From the NCBI GenBank assembly GCA_020854785.1, contig JAHFZE010000271.1:1-19519 (forward strand): a stretch of DNA of 19,519 nt. Direction: 5' to 3'. Below, in pieces: positions 1 through 6,587 of the stretch. Both the position numbers and the translations under genes were made by a program. Below the pieces are notes generated by a model. The model did not search any database. It saw only the letters and a list, made by a program, of their open reading frames with translations, and was not told where the DNA came from. Within the stretch, counting starts at the first letter, position 1, and the number at the start of each line of letters is the position of its first letter. This DNA comes from Methanomethylovorans sp. (GTDB lineage Archaea > Halobacteriota > Methanosarcinia > Methanosarcinales > Methanosarcinaceae).

Positions 1-1
1 A

Positions 2-1471
2 CAAAAAGGCCATTCTGAAGTATCGGGAAGGAAGTGTTATGAGCTTATAGGCCGTGACAAACCTTGTGAAAAGTGTGCTACTTCAGAAGTATACAAGACA
101 AATAGACCTGCGCAGACCCAAAAATACATTGATCTTTTTGGCATGTGGTTCGATGTGCGAGCTTATCCTGTAATAGATGACAATGGAAATATCCAGTACA
201 TAGTGGAACACCTCCGCAACATCACAAGAGAAAAAAAGATAGAAGAAGAACTTGAGAAAAGACGGGAGGAGCTCGAATGCAGGATAGAGGAACGCACAAA
301 GGAACTCTTTAAGACCAGTTCTCTGCTAGAACAGGAAAATATTATGAGGAAGCAGACTGAACAGCTGGTTATTGAGAACGAAAGAAAATACTGCACTATA
401 TTTAGGAACTCCCTTAATGGTTTTGCTTTGTATAAGATAATAACAGATGAAAGTGGCAGTCCTACAGATTATATTTTTCTGGATGTGAATCCAGCTTTTG
501 AAAAGATGACCGGACTGCAGGGAGTTGATATTATTGGAAAGAGGGTTACTGATGTATTTCCCGGCATAGAAGTAACTGATTTCCTTGAAATATGCGGGAA
601 GGTCGCTCTGGAGATGGAACCGGTCCGTTTTACAAGATACTCGGAGTCTCTGAAAAAGCACTTTGATATCTCAGCGTTCCCATCTCAGAAAGATCAATTT
701 GCAGTGACCTTCACTGATATTACTGAGATAAAAGAAGCAGAAAAAGCTCTCATTGAAGAAAAAAAGATAGCAGAAGAAGGTAATCGTGCAAAGAGCGAAT
801 TCTTTGCAGGTATAAGCCATGAGCTAAGGACACCTTTAAACTCTATCATAGGATTTTCTGAACTCATGCTCACCAGAGAAAACGGAGATCTTACACCCAA
901 GCAGGAGAGATTTATACTTAATATCCTGAACAGCGGAAAGAACCTGCTGGAATTGATCAATGACATCCTTGACCTTTCAAAAATGGAATCTGGGAAGATG
1001 CCTATATATTACGATAACTTTTCAGTGGCCTATGAGGTCAATGAAACAAAACTGTCTGTATATCCGCTCGCATTGAAGAAGAACATAACTATTGAGACCC
1101 GTGTTGACCCTGGAATCGGTAATGTCTGGGCGGATCACGGTAAATTCAAACAGATCCTGCTTAACTTGCTGAGCAATGCAATAAAGTTCACTCCCAGCGG
1201 CGGGGCCGTGACTGTCACAGGCTGGATCAAAGATGATGAATTGATCGTTGCTGTGCAAGACAATGGCATAGGAATAGCGGAAAGTGAACAGCAGAAACTG
1301 TTTAAGTCCTTTGTGCAACTAAGGTCCCATGGAGAGCGCCTCGAGGGAGGCACTGGCCTGGGACTTGCACTCGTAAAGGAGTTCGTACAAATGCAGGGAG
1401 GAAGAGTGTGGGTAGAAAGCGAGGTTGGTAAAGGTAGTACATTTACATTTACACTTCCTCTGCTGCAGTAA
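2..1471 (+). CDS. PAS-domain sensor histidine kinase, 5' end missing
   Basis: Partial gene: the frame is open from base 2, so the protein starts upstream; 489 residues are visible. Order: the end of a PAS domain (about 1-75) with a cysteine cluster C-x9-C-x2-C near its start, a charged coiled coil (about 78-125), a second PAS domain (about 128-250, ending in TFTDITEIKEAE), then the transmitter. The H-box SHELRTPLN puts the phospho-accepting His at codon 818-820; the ATPase part shows the N-box (NLLSNAIKFTP), G1 (DNGIGI) and G2 (GGTGLGLALVKEF). By family knowledge this is an ATP-dependent autokinase that passes phosphate to a response regulator. No receiver domain is fused and no regulator gene is adjacent, so the partner is unknown. 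No membrane segment lies in the visible part, so it could be cytoplasmic. An ATG at 143 falls inside the first PAS domain and is not the true start. The next gene converges on it, 63 bases downstream. Confidence 0.93.
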   Translation, partial: QKGHSEVSGRKCYELIGRDKPCEKCATSEVYKTNRPAQTQKYIDLFGMWFDVRAYPVIDDNGNIQYIVEHLRNITREKKIEEELEKRREELECRIEERTKELFKTSSLLEQENIMRKQTEQLVIENERKYCTIFRNSLNGFALYKIITDESGSPTDYIFLDVNPAFEKMTGLQGVDIIGKRVTDVFPGIEVTDFLEICGKVALEMEPVRFTRYSESLKKHFDISAFPSQKDQFAVTFTDITEIKEAEKALIEEKKIAEEGNRAKSEFFAGISHELRTPLNSIIGFSELMLTRENGDLTPKQERFILNILNSGKNLLELINDILDLSKMESGKMPIYYDNFSVAYEVNETKLSVYPLALKKNITIETRVDPGIGNVWADHGKFKQILLNLLSNAIKFTPSGGAVTVTGWIKDDELIVAVQDNGIGIAESEQQKLFKSFVQLRSHGERLEGGTGLGLALVKEFVQMQGGRVWVESEVGKGSTFTFTLPLLQ

Positions 1472-1534
1472 AAGAAAGCAAATTGACCGATGTAAATGCA
1501 TCGGAGATCATATTCGTGTACTTACCTGTCCGAT

Positions 1535-2305
1535 CTATGAACTAATGTTCAAGGTCAAATTGAAAGCATTCTCATCTCCTGTGACATTTTCCCATGGTCT
1601 TTTATAGATCCCAAGAACATGATACTGTCCTGAGCTGTTAGCCCTGATGGTCCACTCATGAACACCTCCGGCTCCTACTAGCCCTGTATCTGTGGATGGG
1701 ATGAATTCATCTTTTATTATTTCCAGCCCATCTGTAAAGCTCATGTTCCATGAATAGCCTGTAGTTGGGTTCTCTTCCAGTCTTATAGTAATAAGCTCCC
1801 CTTTCTCCAGATCCGCGGAAGCACCATTCTGCTCCTCAGTTAATACTTTGATCGCTGTTTCACCCCCAGAGAATTTATGCACCACTACATCCAGGGTCTT
1901 TAAGCCTGGGTCCAATGGATAATGCTGGATAATTATGTAATCTACCTCTGAAATGGTCCCATCGCCATCTACATCTATATGCACCGACAGAGAATATTCT
2001 TTTCCTTCCTCCAACTTACTTGTTGGGACTAAATACTGAAATGCATTATTTGTCCCATTGGTGATGGAAAGATTCGAGATCTTCTGTTCAGCCACACCCC
2101 TGGATGAGGGATCTGCAATACTTATATCCATGATTTTTACGTAGGCAGTTGCATTAAAAAATGAAATGTTCTCTTCTGCAAAGGATACTGTGCCTGTTAG
2201 CACATCCTGTACCTGAGAGGTTACACATCCTGATAAACCTATGATGGCAACCATTGACAGTATCAATGAAATGTGAATTCTGATCGATCTTTCTTTTGCG
2301 TTCAT
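1535..2305 (-). CDS. Lipoprotein with YscW/YbaY-like and chagasin-type (I42) inhibitor domains
   Basis: 256 residues. The N-terminus has a basic stretch, a hydrophobic core and a lipobox LSGC (Cys27), so an exported, lipid-anchored protein is likely. Residues about 36-145 resemble the YscW/YbaY-type lipoprotein domain (a G-x-V strand, an 'A-Y-V-K-I-M-D-I-S-I-A-D' run). Inside it DVDGDGTISEVD (111-122) matches an EF-hand/dockerin calcium loop. Residues about 150-256 carry all three chagasin-family loops: NPTTGYSW (179-186), GAGGVHEW (211-218) and YKRPWE (234-239). In that family these loops block the active site of papain-like cysteine proteases. Several N-x-S/T sites suit an extracellular glycoprotein. 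The ATG has a good Shine-Dalgarno (TAAGGATGTGA) just upstream. It stands alone between converging and diverging neighbours. The inhibitor fold is clear; the target protease and the N-terminal domain's job are unknown. Confidence 0.88.
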   Translation of the reverse strand: MNAKERSIRIHISLILSMVAIIGLSGCVTSQVQDVLTGTVSFAEENISFFNATAYVKIMDISIADPSSRGVAEQKISNLSITNGTNNAFQYLVPTSKLEEGKEYSLSVHIDVDGDGTISEVDYIIIQHYPLDPGLKTLDVVVHKFSGGETAIKVLTEEQNGASADLEKGELITIRLEENPTTGYSWNMSFTDGLEIIKDEFIPSTDTGLVGAGGVHEWTIRANSSGQYHVLGIYKRPWENVTGDENAFNLTLNISS

Positions 2306-2340
2306 ACTCTCACATCCTTAAAATAGAGATGGGATCATAC

Positions 2341-2350
2341 CTATAAATCA
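2341..2350 (-). promoter_or_regulatory. Putative TATA box of the lipoprotein gene
   Basis: On the minus strand the sequence reads TGATTTATAG, preceded by an A-rich BRE-like stretch. It lies about 40 bases before the ATG at 2305, which would give a leader of roughly 15 bases containing the Shine-Dalgarno. Called by position and composition only. Confidence 0.45.
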
Positions 2351-2424
2351 CTTTTTTAAGCCGAGAATAAATTTGAACTGATAAGCGATAGGTCTTGCAG
2401 AGACTGGCTTCACTGTTACATGAA

Positions 2425-2435
2425 TATATTTAAAT
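2425..2435 (+). promoter_or_regulatory. Putative TATA box of the phosphoglycerate mutase gene
   Basis: TATATTTAAAT lies about 40 bases before the ATG at 2470. Transcription would begin near 2452-2457, leaving a short leader with the GGTGA Shine-Dalgarno (2459-2463). It forms a divergent promoter pair with the lipoprotein gene. Confidence 0.5.
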
Positions 2436-2469
2436 GAGAAGCATTACAATCAATAATGGGTGAACTGGA

Positions 2470-3138
2470 ATGAGCGTCCTTGTGCTTGTAAGACATGGAG
2501 AATCACGCTGGAACCTGGAGAACAGATTTGCAGGCTGGGTAGATGTCCCTCTGAGCGAAAAAGGTATCAAAGAGGCAATAGACTGTGCAAAGGACTTGCA
2601 ATCCTTTGATTTTGATGTTGCTTTCACATCAAAGCTCACAAGAGCGCAGACTACGCTTTTCATTATATTGTCACGTCAGAAAAAGACAGGCATTTTTCTG
2701 CATGATGATGGAAAAGGAGACGAATGGTCACATCATCCTATGCGCGTCGATGAAAGCGAGATGCCAGTATATTCCAGTGAGAACTTGAACGAACGGTACT
2801 ATGGAAAACTTCAGGGACAGAACAAACAGCAGGCACGTGAGATGTATGGAGAGGAACAGGTATTCATCTGGAGAAGAAGTTTCGATGTTGCACCTCCATG
2901 TGGTGAAAGTCTGAAAGACACTTACGAAAGGACGATCCCTTATTTTAAGGATAAGATACTGCCCCTCCTTGAAATGAATAAGAACGTGATAGTTGTCGCT
3001 CACGGCAATAGTCTGCGCTCAGTGGTCAAATATATAGAGGGAATTTCAGATGAAGATATCCCTAAATTCGAGCTGAATACAGGAGAACCTGTAATATACG
3101 ATCACAAAAAAGGTAGGTTCGATAAAAGAAAAAGATGA
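2470..3138 (+). CDS. gpmA: 2,3-bisphosphoglycerate-dependent phosphoglycerate mutase
   Basis: 222 residues, histidine phosphatase superfamily. It interconverts 3- and 2-phosphoglycerate in cytoplasmic glycolysis/gluconeogenesis through a phosphohistidine. Visible family marks: LVRHGES (catalytic His9), the NRFAGWVDVPLSEKG stretch, LTRAQTT, ERYYG with the acid/base Glu108, WRRSFD, PPCGESL, and the second catalytic His178 in AHGNSLR. The length is slightly below the bacterial enzyme (about 230-250). Residues 70-100 (an H/D/E-rich loop before the ERYYG motif) diverge somewhat from the usual pattern. The ATG has GGTGA 6 bases upstream. Most archaea use the cofactor-independent enzyme, so this bacterial-type form suggests acquisition by transfer at some point; that is inference. 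A single-gene unit, converging on the thioredoxin gene with 19 bases between stops. Confidence 0.92.
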   Translation: MSVLVLVRHGESRWNLENRFAGWVDVPLSEKGIKEAIDCAKDLQSFDFDVAFTSKLTRAQTTLFIILSRQKKTGIFLHDDGKGDEWSHHPMRVDESEMPVYSSENLNERYYGKLQGQNKQQAREMYGEEQVFIWRRSFDVAPPCGESLKDTYERTIPYFKDKILPLLEMNKNVIVVAHGNSLRSVVKYIEGISDEDIPKFELNTGEPVIYDHKKGRFDKRKR

Positions 3139-3157
3139 AAGTAAAAATGCTCCATCC

Positions 3158-3550
3158 TTACTCATAAGGTGAGATCTCATCGGGCATCGGGGTGCTATGC
3201 AGTACACATTCATTGCCGTGCTCAATGAGTTCCTGTATGGCACTTTTGAGCAGTGAAGGAGATACCAATCCTACAGCTTCCTTGATGGCTTTACCTTTAC
3301 AAAAGAACTTGAACGTGGGAGCTGACCGCACACCGTACTTCATGGCTGTCATCTGGCTATCCATACCGTTCATCCTGATAAAAGTGCATAAACTACCGAA
3401 CTCATCCGCATATTCCCTGAAATATGGCTCTATCTGCTTACAGTGAGAACATGCAGGAAGATAGAACATGACAACCATGGGCTTTTCCTGGTTTGCCAGC
3501 ATTTCCTCCCAGTTAGAATCATTTAACTCGATAATATTCCCATTTGCCAT
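3158..3550 (-). CDS. Thioredoxin-fold protein with CSHC active site
   Basis: 130 residues from the preferred ATG at 3550; an in-frame ATG at 3562 would add MGDH. I prefer 3550 because GGTGA lies 4 bases upstream of it, while nothing similar precedes 3562; a near-leaderless start at 3562 remains possible. The fold shows VVMFYLPACSHCKQIEP (redox cysteines 34 and 37), FIRMNGMD, and the cis-proline in RSAPT (Pro78) followed by a beta strand and a C-terminal helix. No signal peptide, so it is cytoplasmic. CSHC differs from the classical CGPC. It probably acts as a dithiol-disulfide oxidoreductase; partner and direction are not readable. Extra cysteines lie at about 84 and 115. A tail after the core helix (TPMPDEISPYE) is not part of the usual fold. 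Confidence 0.88.
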   Translation of the reverse strand: MANGNIIELNDSNWEEMLANQEKPMVVMFYLPACSHCKQIEPYFREYADEFGSLCTFIRMNGMDSQMTAMKYGVRSAPTFKFFCKGKAIKEAVGLVSPSLLKSAIQELIEHGNECVLHSTPMPDEISPYE

Positions 3551-3728
3551 ATGATCACCCATAAATGTTTTTTTATCGAGATGATATTAAAAAGTATTCC
3601 TCACAATGTTCCTTCAGAGCAAAAATATGAATAAAGAGATACACGCCTGCTCTGCATTGATTCAAAAGGCTGCATAGTATAAATACTAATTTTACCCACA
3701 TGAAATTATAAAAATAAAGGAAATGTTC

Positions 3729-3736
3729 TTATATAG
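3729..3736 (+). promoter_or_regulatory. Putative TATA box upstream of the PAS/GAF gene
   Basis: TTATATAG follows an A-rich BRE-like stretch. Transcription would begin near 3755-3760, about 80 bases before the main ATG at 3837 but only about 10 bases before a small ORF at 3770. Confidence 0.5.
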
Positions 3737-3769
3737 AGAGAATAGCAACTATTTAGGAACATTGGAGAG

Positions 3770-3871
3770 ATGCAAACATATTATTTGCTGAAAAGGTATG
3801 GACTTGAACATGAGATAGACCTTAAAGGAAACTGCTATGAAAAACAAAACATGGCCCGGGATACAATATGA
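3770..3871 (+). CDS. Possible 33-residue leader ORF overlapping the PAS/GAF start
   Basis: The first ATG after the TATA-like element, directly preceded by TTGGAGAG, opens a 33-codon frame (starting MQTYYLLKRYGLEHE) that ends in TGA at 3869-3871. It overlaps the first 35 bases of the 572-residue gene in another frame. No similarity is recognised. It could be a translated leader affecting downstream initiation, or chance. Low confidence. Confidence 0.25.
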   Translation: MQTYYLLKRYGLEHEIDLKGNCYEKQNMARDTI

Positions 3872-5555
3872 ATTATCACTTCTTGAAAGCTGCAGAACTG
3901 TTCTGGAGGATGCTGACAGAAGTACTGAACTGAAAGATCGGTCAGAGTTCCTGACTACTTTTTTGGATACAATTCCTTTGCCTGTGTTTTATAAAGATGC
4001 TTCTGGGAAGTACCTGGGCTGTAATAAGGCATTTGAACACTTCATTGGGACGAATAGAAAAGATATCATTGGCAGAACTGTGCTTGATACGTGGCCAAAA
4101 CAATTTGCAGAAAGATTTGAAATTATGGATAAAGATCTTTTTGCAGTGCCTGGTCATCAAGTATATCAGTCGCAGATAAAGCTGTCCGATGGGTCTAAAA
4201 GAGATGTACTCTTCCATAAAGTTACTTATAGTGATGCATCTGGTAGAACATCCGGGATAATAGGACTTATACAGGATGTCACCGAACTCACACAGGCAAT
4301 AAGATCATTGGGAAAAAGTGAAAGAGATCTAAAGTCTATACTGCCCTTCTCTACCAGATCGGTAGTACTTATCGATATTTCAGGGGTTGTCATTGATATC
4401 AATGAAGTTGCAGCGTATCGTCTGAAAACAAACCTAGATAGATGGGAAGGAAAGAACGCATACGACCTTTTGCCACCTGATGTGGTAAAGAATTATAGGA
4501 AAATGGCAAATAAAGTGATATCAGAAGGCAATCCAGAACATTTTCAAGATGAACTTGATGGATATGCAGTTCTGACTTCTATATATCCTGTATTAGATAA
4601 AGATGGAAAAGTGGAAAAACTGGCAATTTTTGGCTTGGACATTACAACAAACAGAAGAACAGAAAATGCCTTACAGACAAATGATGAATTATACAGGTCC
4701 CTTACTGGAACTGCCTGTGATGGTTATTTGTATGTGGACCTGGAAGGGGCCATTCTGGAAACGAACGAAACATACTGTAAGATGAGTGGCTATACACATG
4801 AAGAGCTGCTTGGAATGTACATTTCAGACTTGGAAGCAAATGAGAGCTATGAAGATACAGTAGCTCACATCTGCAGGATCATTGAATCAGGAAAGGACCG
4901 GTTTTCAACAAAGCACCGTACCAAGAATGGTAAGATACTGGATATTGAAGTTAGCACGACTTACTCAGACAAGCCAGAACCGGGTTTTTTTAGCTTCTTC
5001 AAAGATATTACAGAACATAAACAGGCTGAAGAACGTGAAAAGCACCTTCATAAGGTACTTTTGGCCATCCGAAAGGTCAGCCAATTGATGATACGCGAAA
5101 AAGATCCATTCCTCCTTATTGAACAATCCTGTGCCTATCTCACAGAAACACTTGGCTATAGTGATGCATGGATAGTACTGGTGAATGAGAATGGATCCAT
5201 TAGGTCCACTGCTGCATCTGGTACCGAAAGCACGAGAAGGCTTATTCAGGAACAGTTGGAAAGTGGAAGATTACCATCCTGTATGAACTCGGCGCTCAGA
5301 AACGATGGGATAATAGTTATCGACCATCCAAACCCTGATTGTGCTGATTGCTCTCTATCATGTGAGAATGCGGGGATGAGTGGTATGGCTAGCAGATTGC
5401 TGTTCGATGGCAGGGTATATGGAGTACTTACAGTGCTTATCCCCTCAAGCTTTGCATATGATAAGGAAGAGCAAGAGCTTTTTATTGAAATGGCCGATGA
5501 CCTGGGTTTCGTCCTTCAGAAGATCAACAGAGAGATATCATTACTGGAACGCTAA
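3837..5555 (+). CDS. PAS-PAS-PAS-GAF sensor protein without transmitter domain
   Basis: 572 residues, no membrane segment, cytoplasmic. Order: a short helical N-terminus (1-35), PAS1 (about 36-152, ending IIGLIQDVTEL), PAS2 (about 158-275, ending AIFGLDITTNR), PAS3 (about 282-397, with ETYCKMSGYTHEELLG and FFKDITEHKQAEE), then a GAF domain (about 405-565). The GAF carries Cys482, Cys502, Cys505 and Cys509 (the C-x2-C-x3-C part reads PDCADCSLSC). The protein stops just after the final GAF helix, where homologous proteins usually continue into another PAS or a histidine kinase. No H-box or ATPase motif is present. It therefore likely acts as a ligand- or redox-responsive regulator working through another kinase, or it is a shortened kinase. 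The ATG has AAAGGA upstream; an in-frame stop lies 21 bases before it. It converges on the ureohydrolase gene. Confidence 0.9.
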   Translation: MKNKTWPGIQYELSLLESCRTVLEDADRSTELKDRSEFLTTFLDTIPLPVFYKDASGKYLGCNKAFEHFIGTNRKDIIGRTVLDTWPKQFAERFEIMDKDLFAVPGHQVYQSQIKLSDGSKRDVLFHKVTYSDASGRTSGIIGLIQDVTELTQAIRSLGKSERDLKSILPFSTRSVVLIDISGVVIDINEVAAYRLKTNLDRWEGKNAYDLLPPDVVKNYRKMANKVISEGNPEHFQDELDGYAVLTSIYPVLDKDGKVEKLAIFGLDITTNRRTENALQTNDELYRSLTGTACDGYLYVDLEGAILETNETYCKMSGYTHEELLGMYISDLEANESYEDTVAHICRIIESGKDRFSTKHRTKNGKILDIEVSTTYSDKPEPGFFSFFKDITEHKQAEEREKHLHKVLLAIRKVSQLMIREKDPFLLIEQSCAYLTETLGYSDAWIVLVNENGSIRSTAASGTESTRRLIQEQLESGRLPSCMNSALRNDGIIVIDHPNPDCADCSLSCENAGMSGMASRLLFDGRVYGVLTVLIPSSFAYDKEEQELFIEMADDLGFVLQKINREISLLER

Positions 5556-5713
5556 GAAAGCGGCATGAAATGGCAGATACTGGGCATCGCTTGACTCATA
5601 CTTATGGAATAAACTTCGTATGATGAAGAGGTGCGACTCCGCAGCTACATAATGAAGGAATTGGAGGGTCTTTGACAACTTTGATAAGATGTTGTTAAAA
5701 TAACCTCATTAAA
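5556..5713. other. Gap after PAS/GAF gene with possible coding remnant
   Basis: 158 bases between converging genes. In the same frame as the PAS/GAF gene, after its TAA, an 18-codon run resembling a protein end (starting at 5619, with DEEVRLRSY, closed by TGA near 5673) is separated from it by two more stops. It may be decayed coding sequence or chance. No hairpin terminator is obvious. Confidence 0.3.
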
Positions 5714-6559
5714 TTAAAGACATGATTTCATCCCGAAACCGAAATCAATAAGGGAACCAACTTCATATTTACCGTCATTGTCTGAGGAAAGATACTCAAC
5801 AACACTGAAACCCACTATGTTAAAGATATCATCGATCTTATGCAAATGTTCCAATAACTGCTGCTTGTTAATGCCCCCTTTTGAAGGACACTTTGAATAT
5901 GGAAAACTATCCGGATCAAGCACGTCCAGATCCACGTGAACAAATATGTTCCTCAGGTTCTTTGAGCCTATGAGTTCAACAATGCTATGTTTGTAATGTA
6001 TCAGCTGATCTACCGAAACAGTGCTGATATTATGGTTTGAAATATATTCCATTTCAGGCGGATCAAGTTCCCTCACTCCCGCTAATATCACCTGGCTTGG
6101 ACGGATGCAGGAAAAACAACGCTTCAAAATGCTTTCATCACCATCTCCCAGCAGACATCGTAGGGGCATTCCATGAAAGTGCTTACTTGGAGAGCTCAAT
6201 GGTGTGTTGAGATCCCCATGTGCATCGAACCACACAACAGACATGTCGCTATGGTAGATCCTGTTCAGATACGAAACCGGACCCAACTCGACACCACAAT
6301 CACCACCGACACAAAATATTCTTTTGGGTTTTTCCCTGGTCAGCAGATCCACGATCCTTCCAAGATTCTCAACTATTGAATCTAAACCCAGGATATTTTT
6401 ATTCGTTCCCAATTTCTCCTGAGAGCTGACATCTATTGATATAAATCCTCTATCTTTCAAGTACATTTCATAGATCTCCATTGCACTGAAATAGAGATCA
6501 TTACTATCGCCTGAACCCTGCCATTGAGGACAGAATATTCGCATCACATCTTCTGACAT
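5714..6559 (-). CDS. Arginase/agmatinase-family ureohydrolase with GGDC metal motif
   Basis: 281 residues from the ATG at 6559; the frame extends by one TTG codon to 6562, and an ATG at 6544 (MRIFCPQW) is also possible. Members hydrolyse guanidino compounds (arginine, agmatine, formimidoylglutamate) to urea or formamide with two Mn ions. Ligand motifs: GGDCGVE (Cys88 where most have His), FDAHGDLN (Asp112, His114, Asp116), HFHGMP (His129), VDLDVLDP (Asp210, Asp212) and VVEYLS (Glu255). Five of six motifs are intact and the first ligand is Cys. GGDC forms occur in a recognisable subfamily, so I read this as a real variant, not decay. Substrate cannot be assigned. It is the last gene of the run mprF-antiporter-ureohydrolase, with 28 bases between the antiporter stop and this ATG. 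Confidence 0.9.
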   Translation of the reverse strand: MSEDVMRIFCPQWQGSGDSNDLYFSAMEIYEMYLKDRGFISIDVSSQEKLGTNKNILGLDSIVENLGRIVDLLTREKPKRIFCVGGDCGVELGPVSYLNRIYHSDMSVVWFDAHGDLNTPLSSPSKHFHGMPLRCLLGDGDESILKRCFSCIRPSQVILAGVRELDPPEMEYISNHNISTVSVDQLIHYKHSIVELIGSKNLRNIFVHVDLDVLDPDSFPYSKCPSKGGINKQQLLEHLHKIDDIFNIVGFSVVEYLSSDNDGKYEVGSLIDFGFGMKSCL

Positions 6560-6587
6560 CAAGCTAGCCCCAATTTGATATTACTAT

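Noticed and set aside
5690..5712. Hairpin terminator GTTA-AAA-TAAC between convergent genes
   Set aside because: Stem of only 4 bp and no clear T-run following it; too weak to call.
6560..6562. TTG start of the ureohydrolase one codon before its ATG
   Set aside because: An ATG follows immediately and no Shine-Dalgarno favours the TTG.
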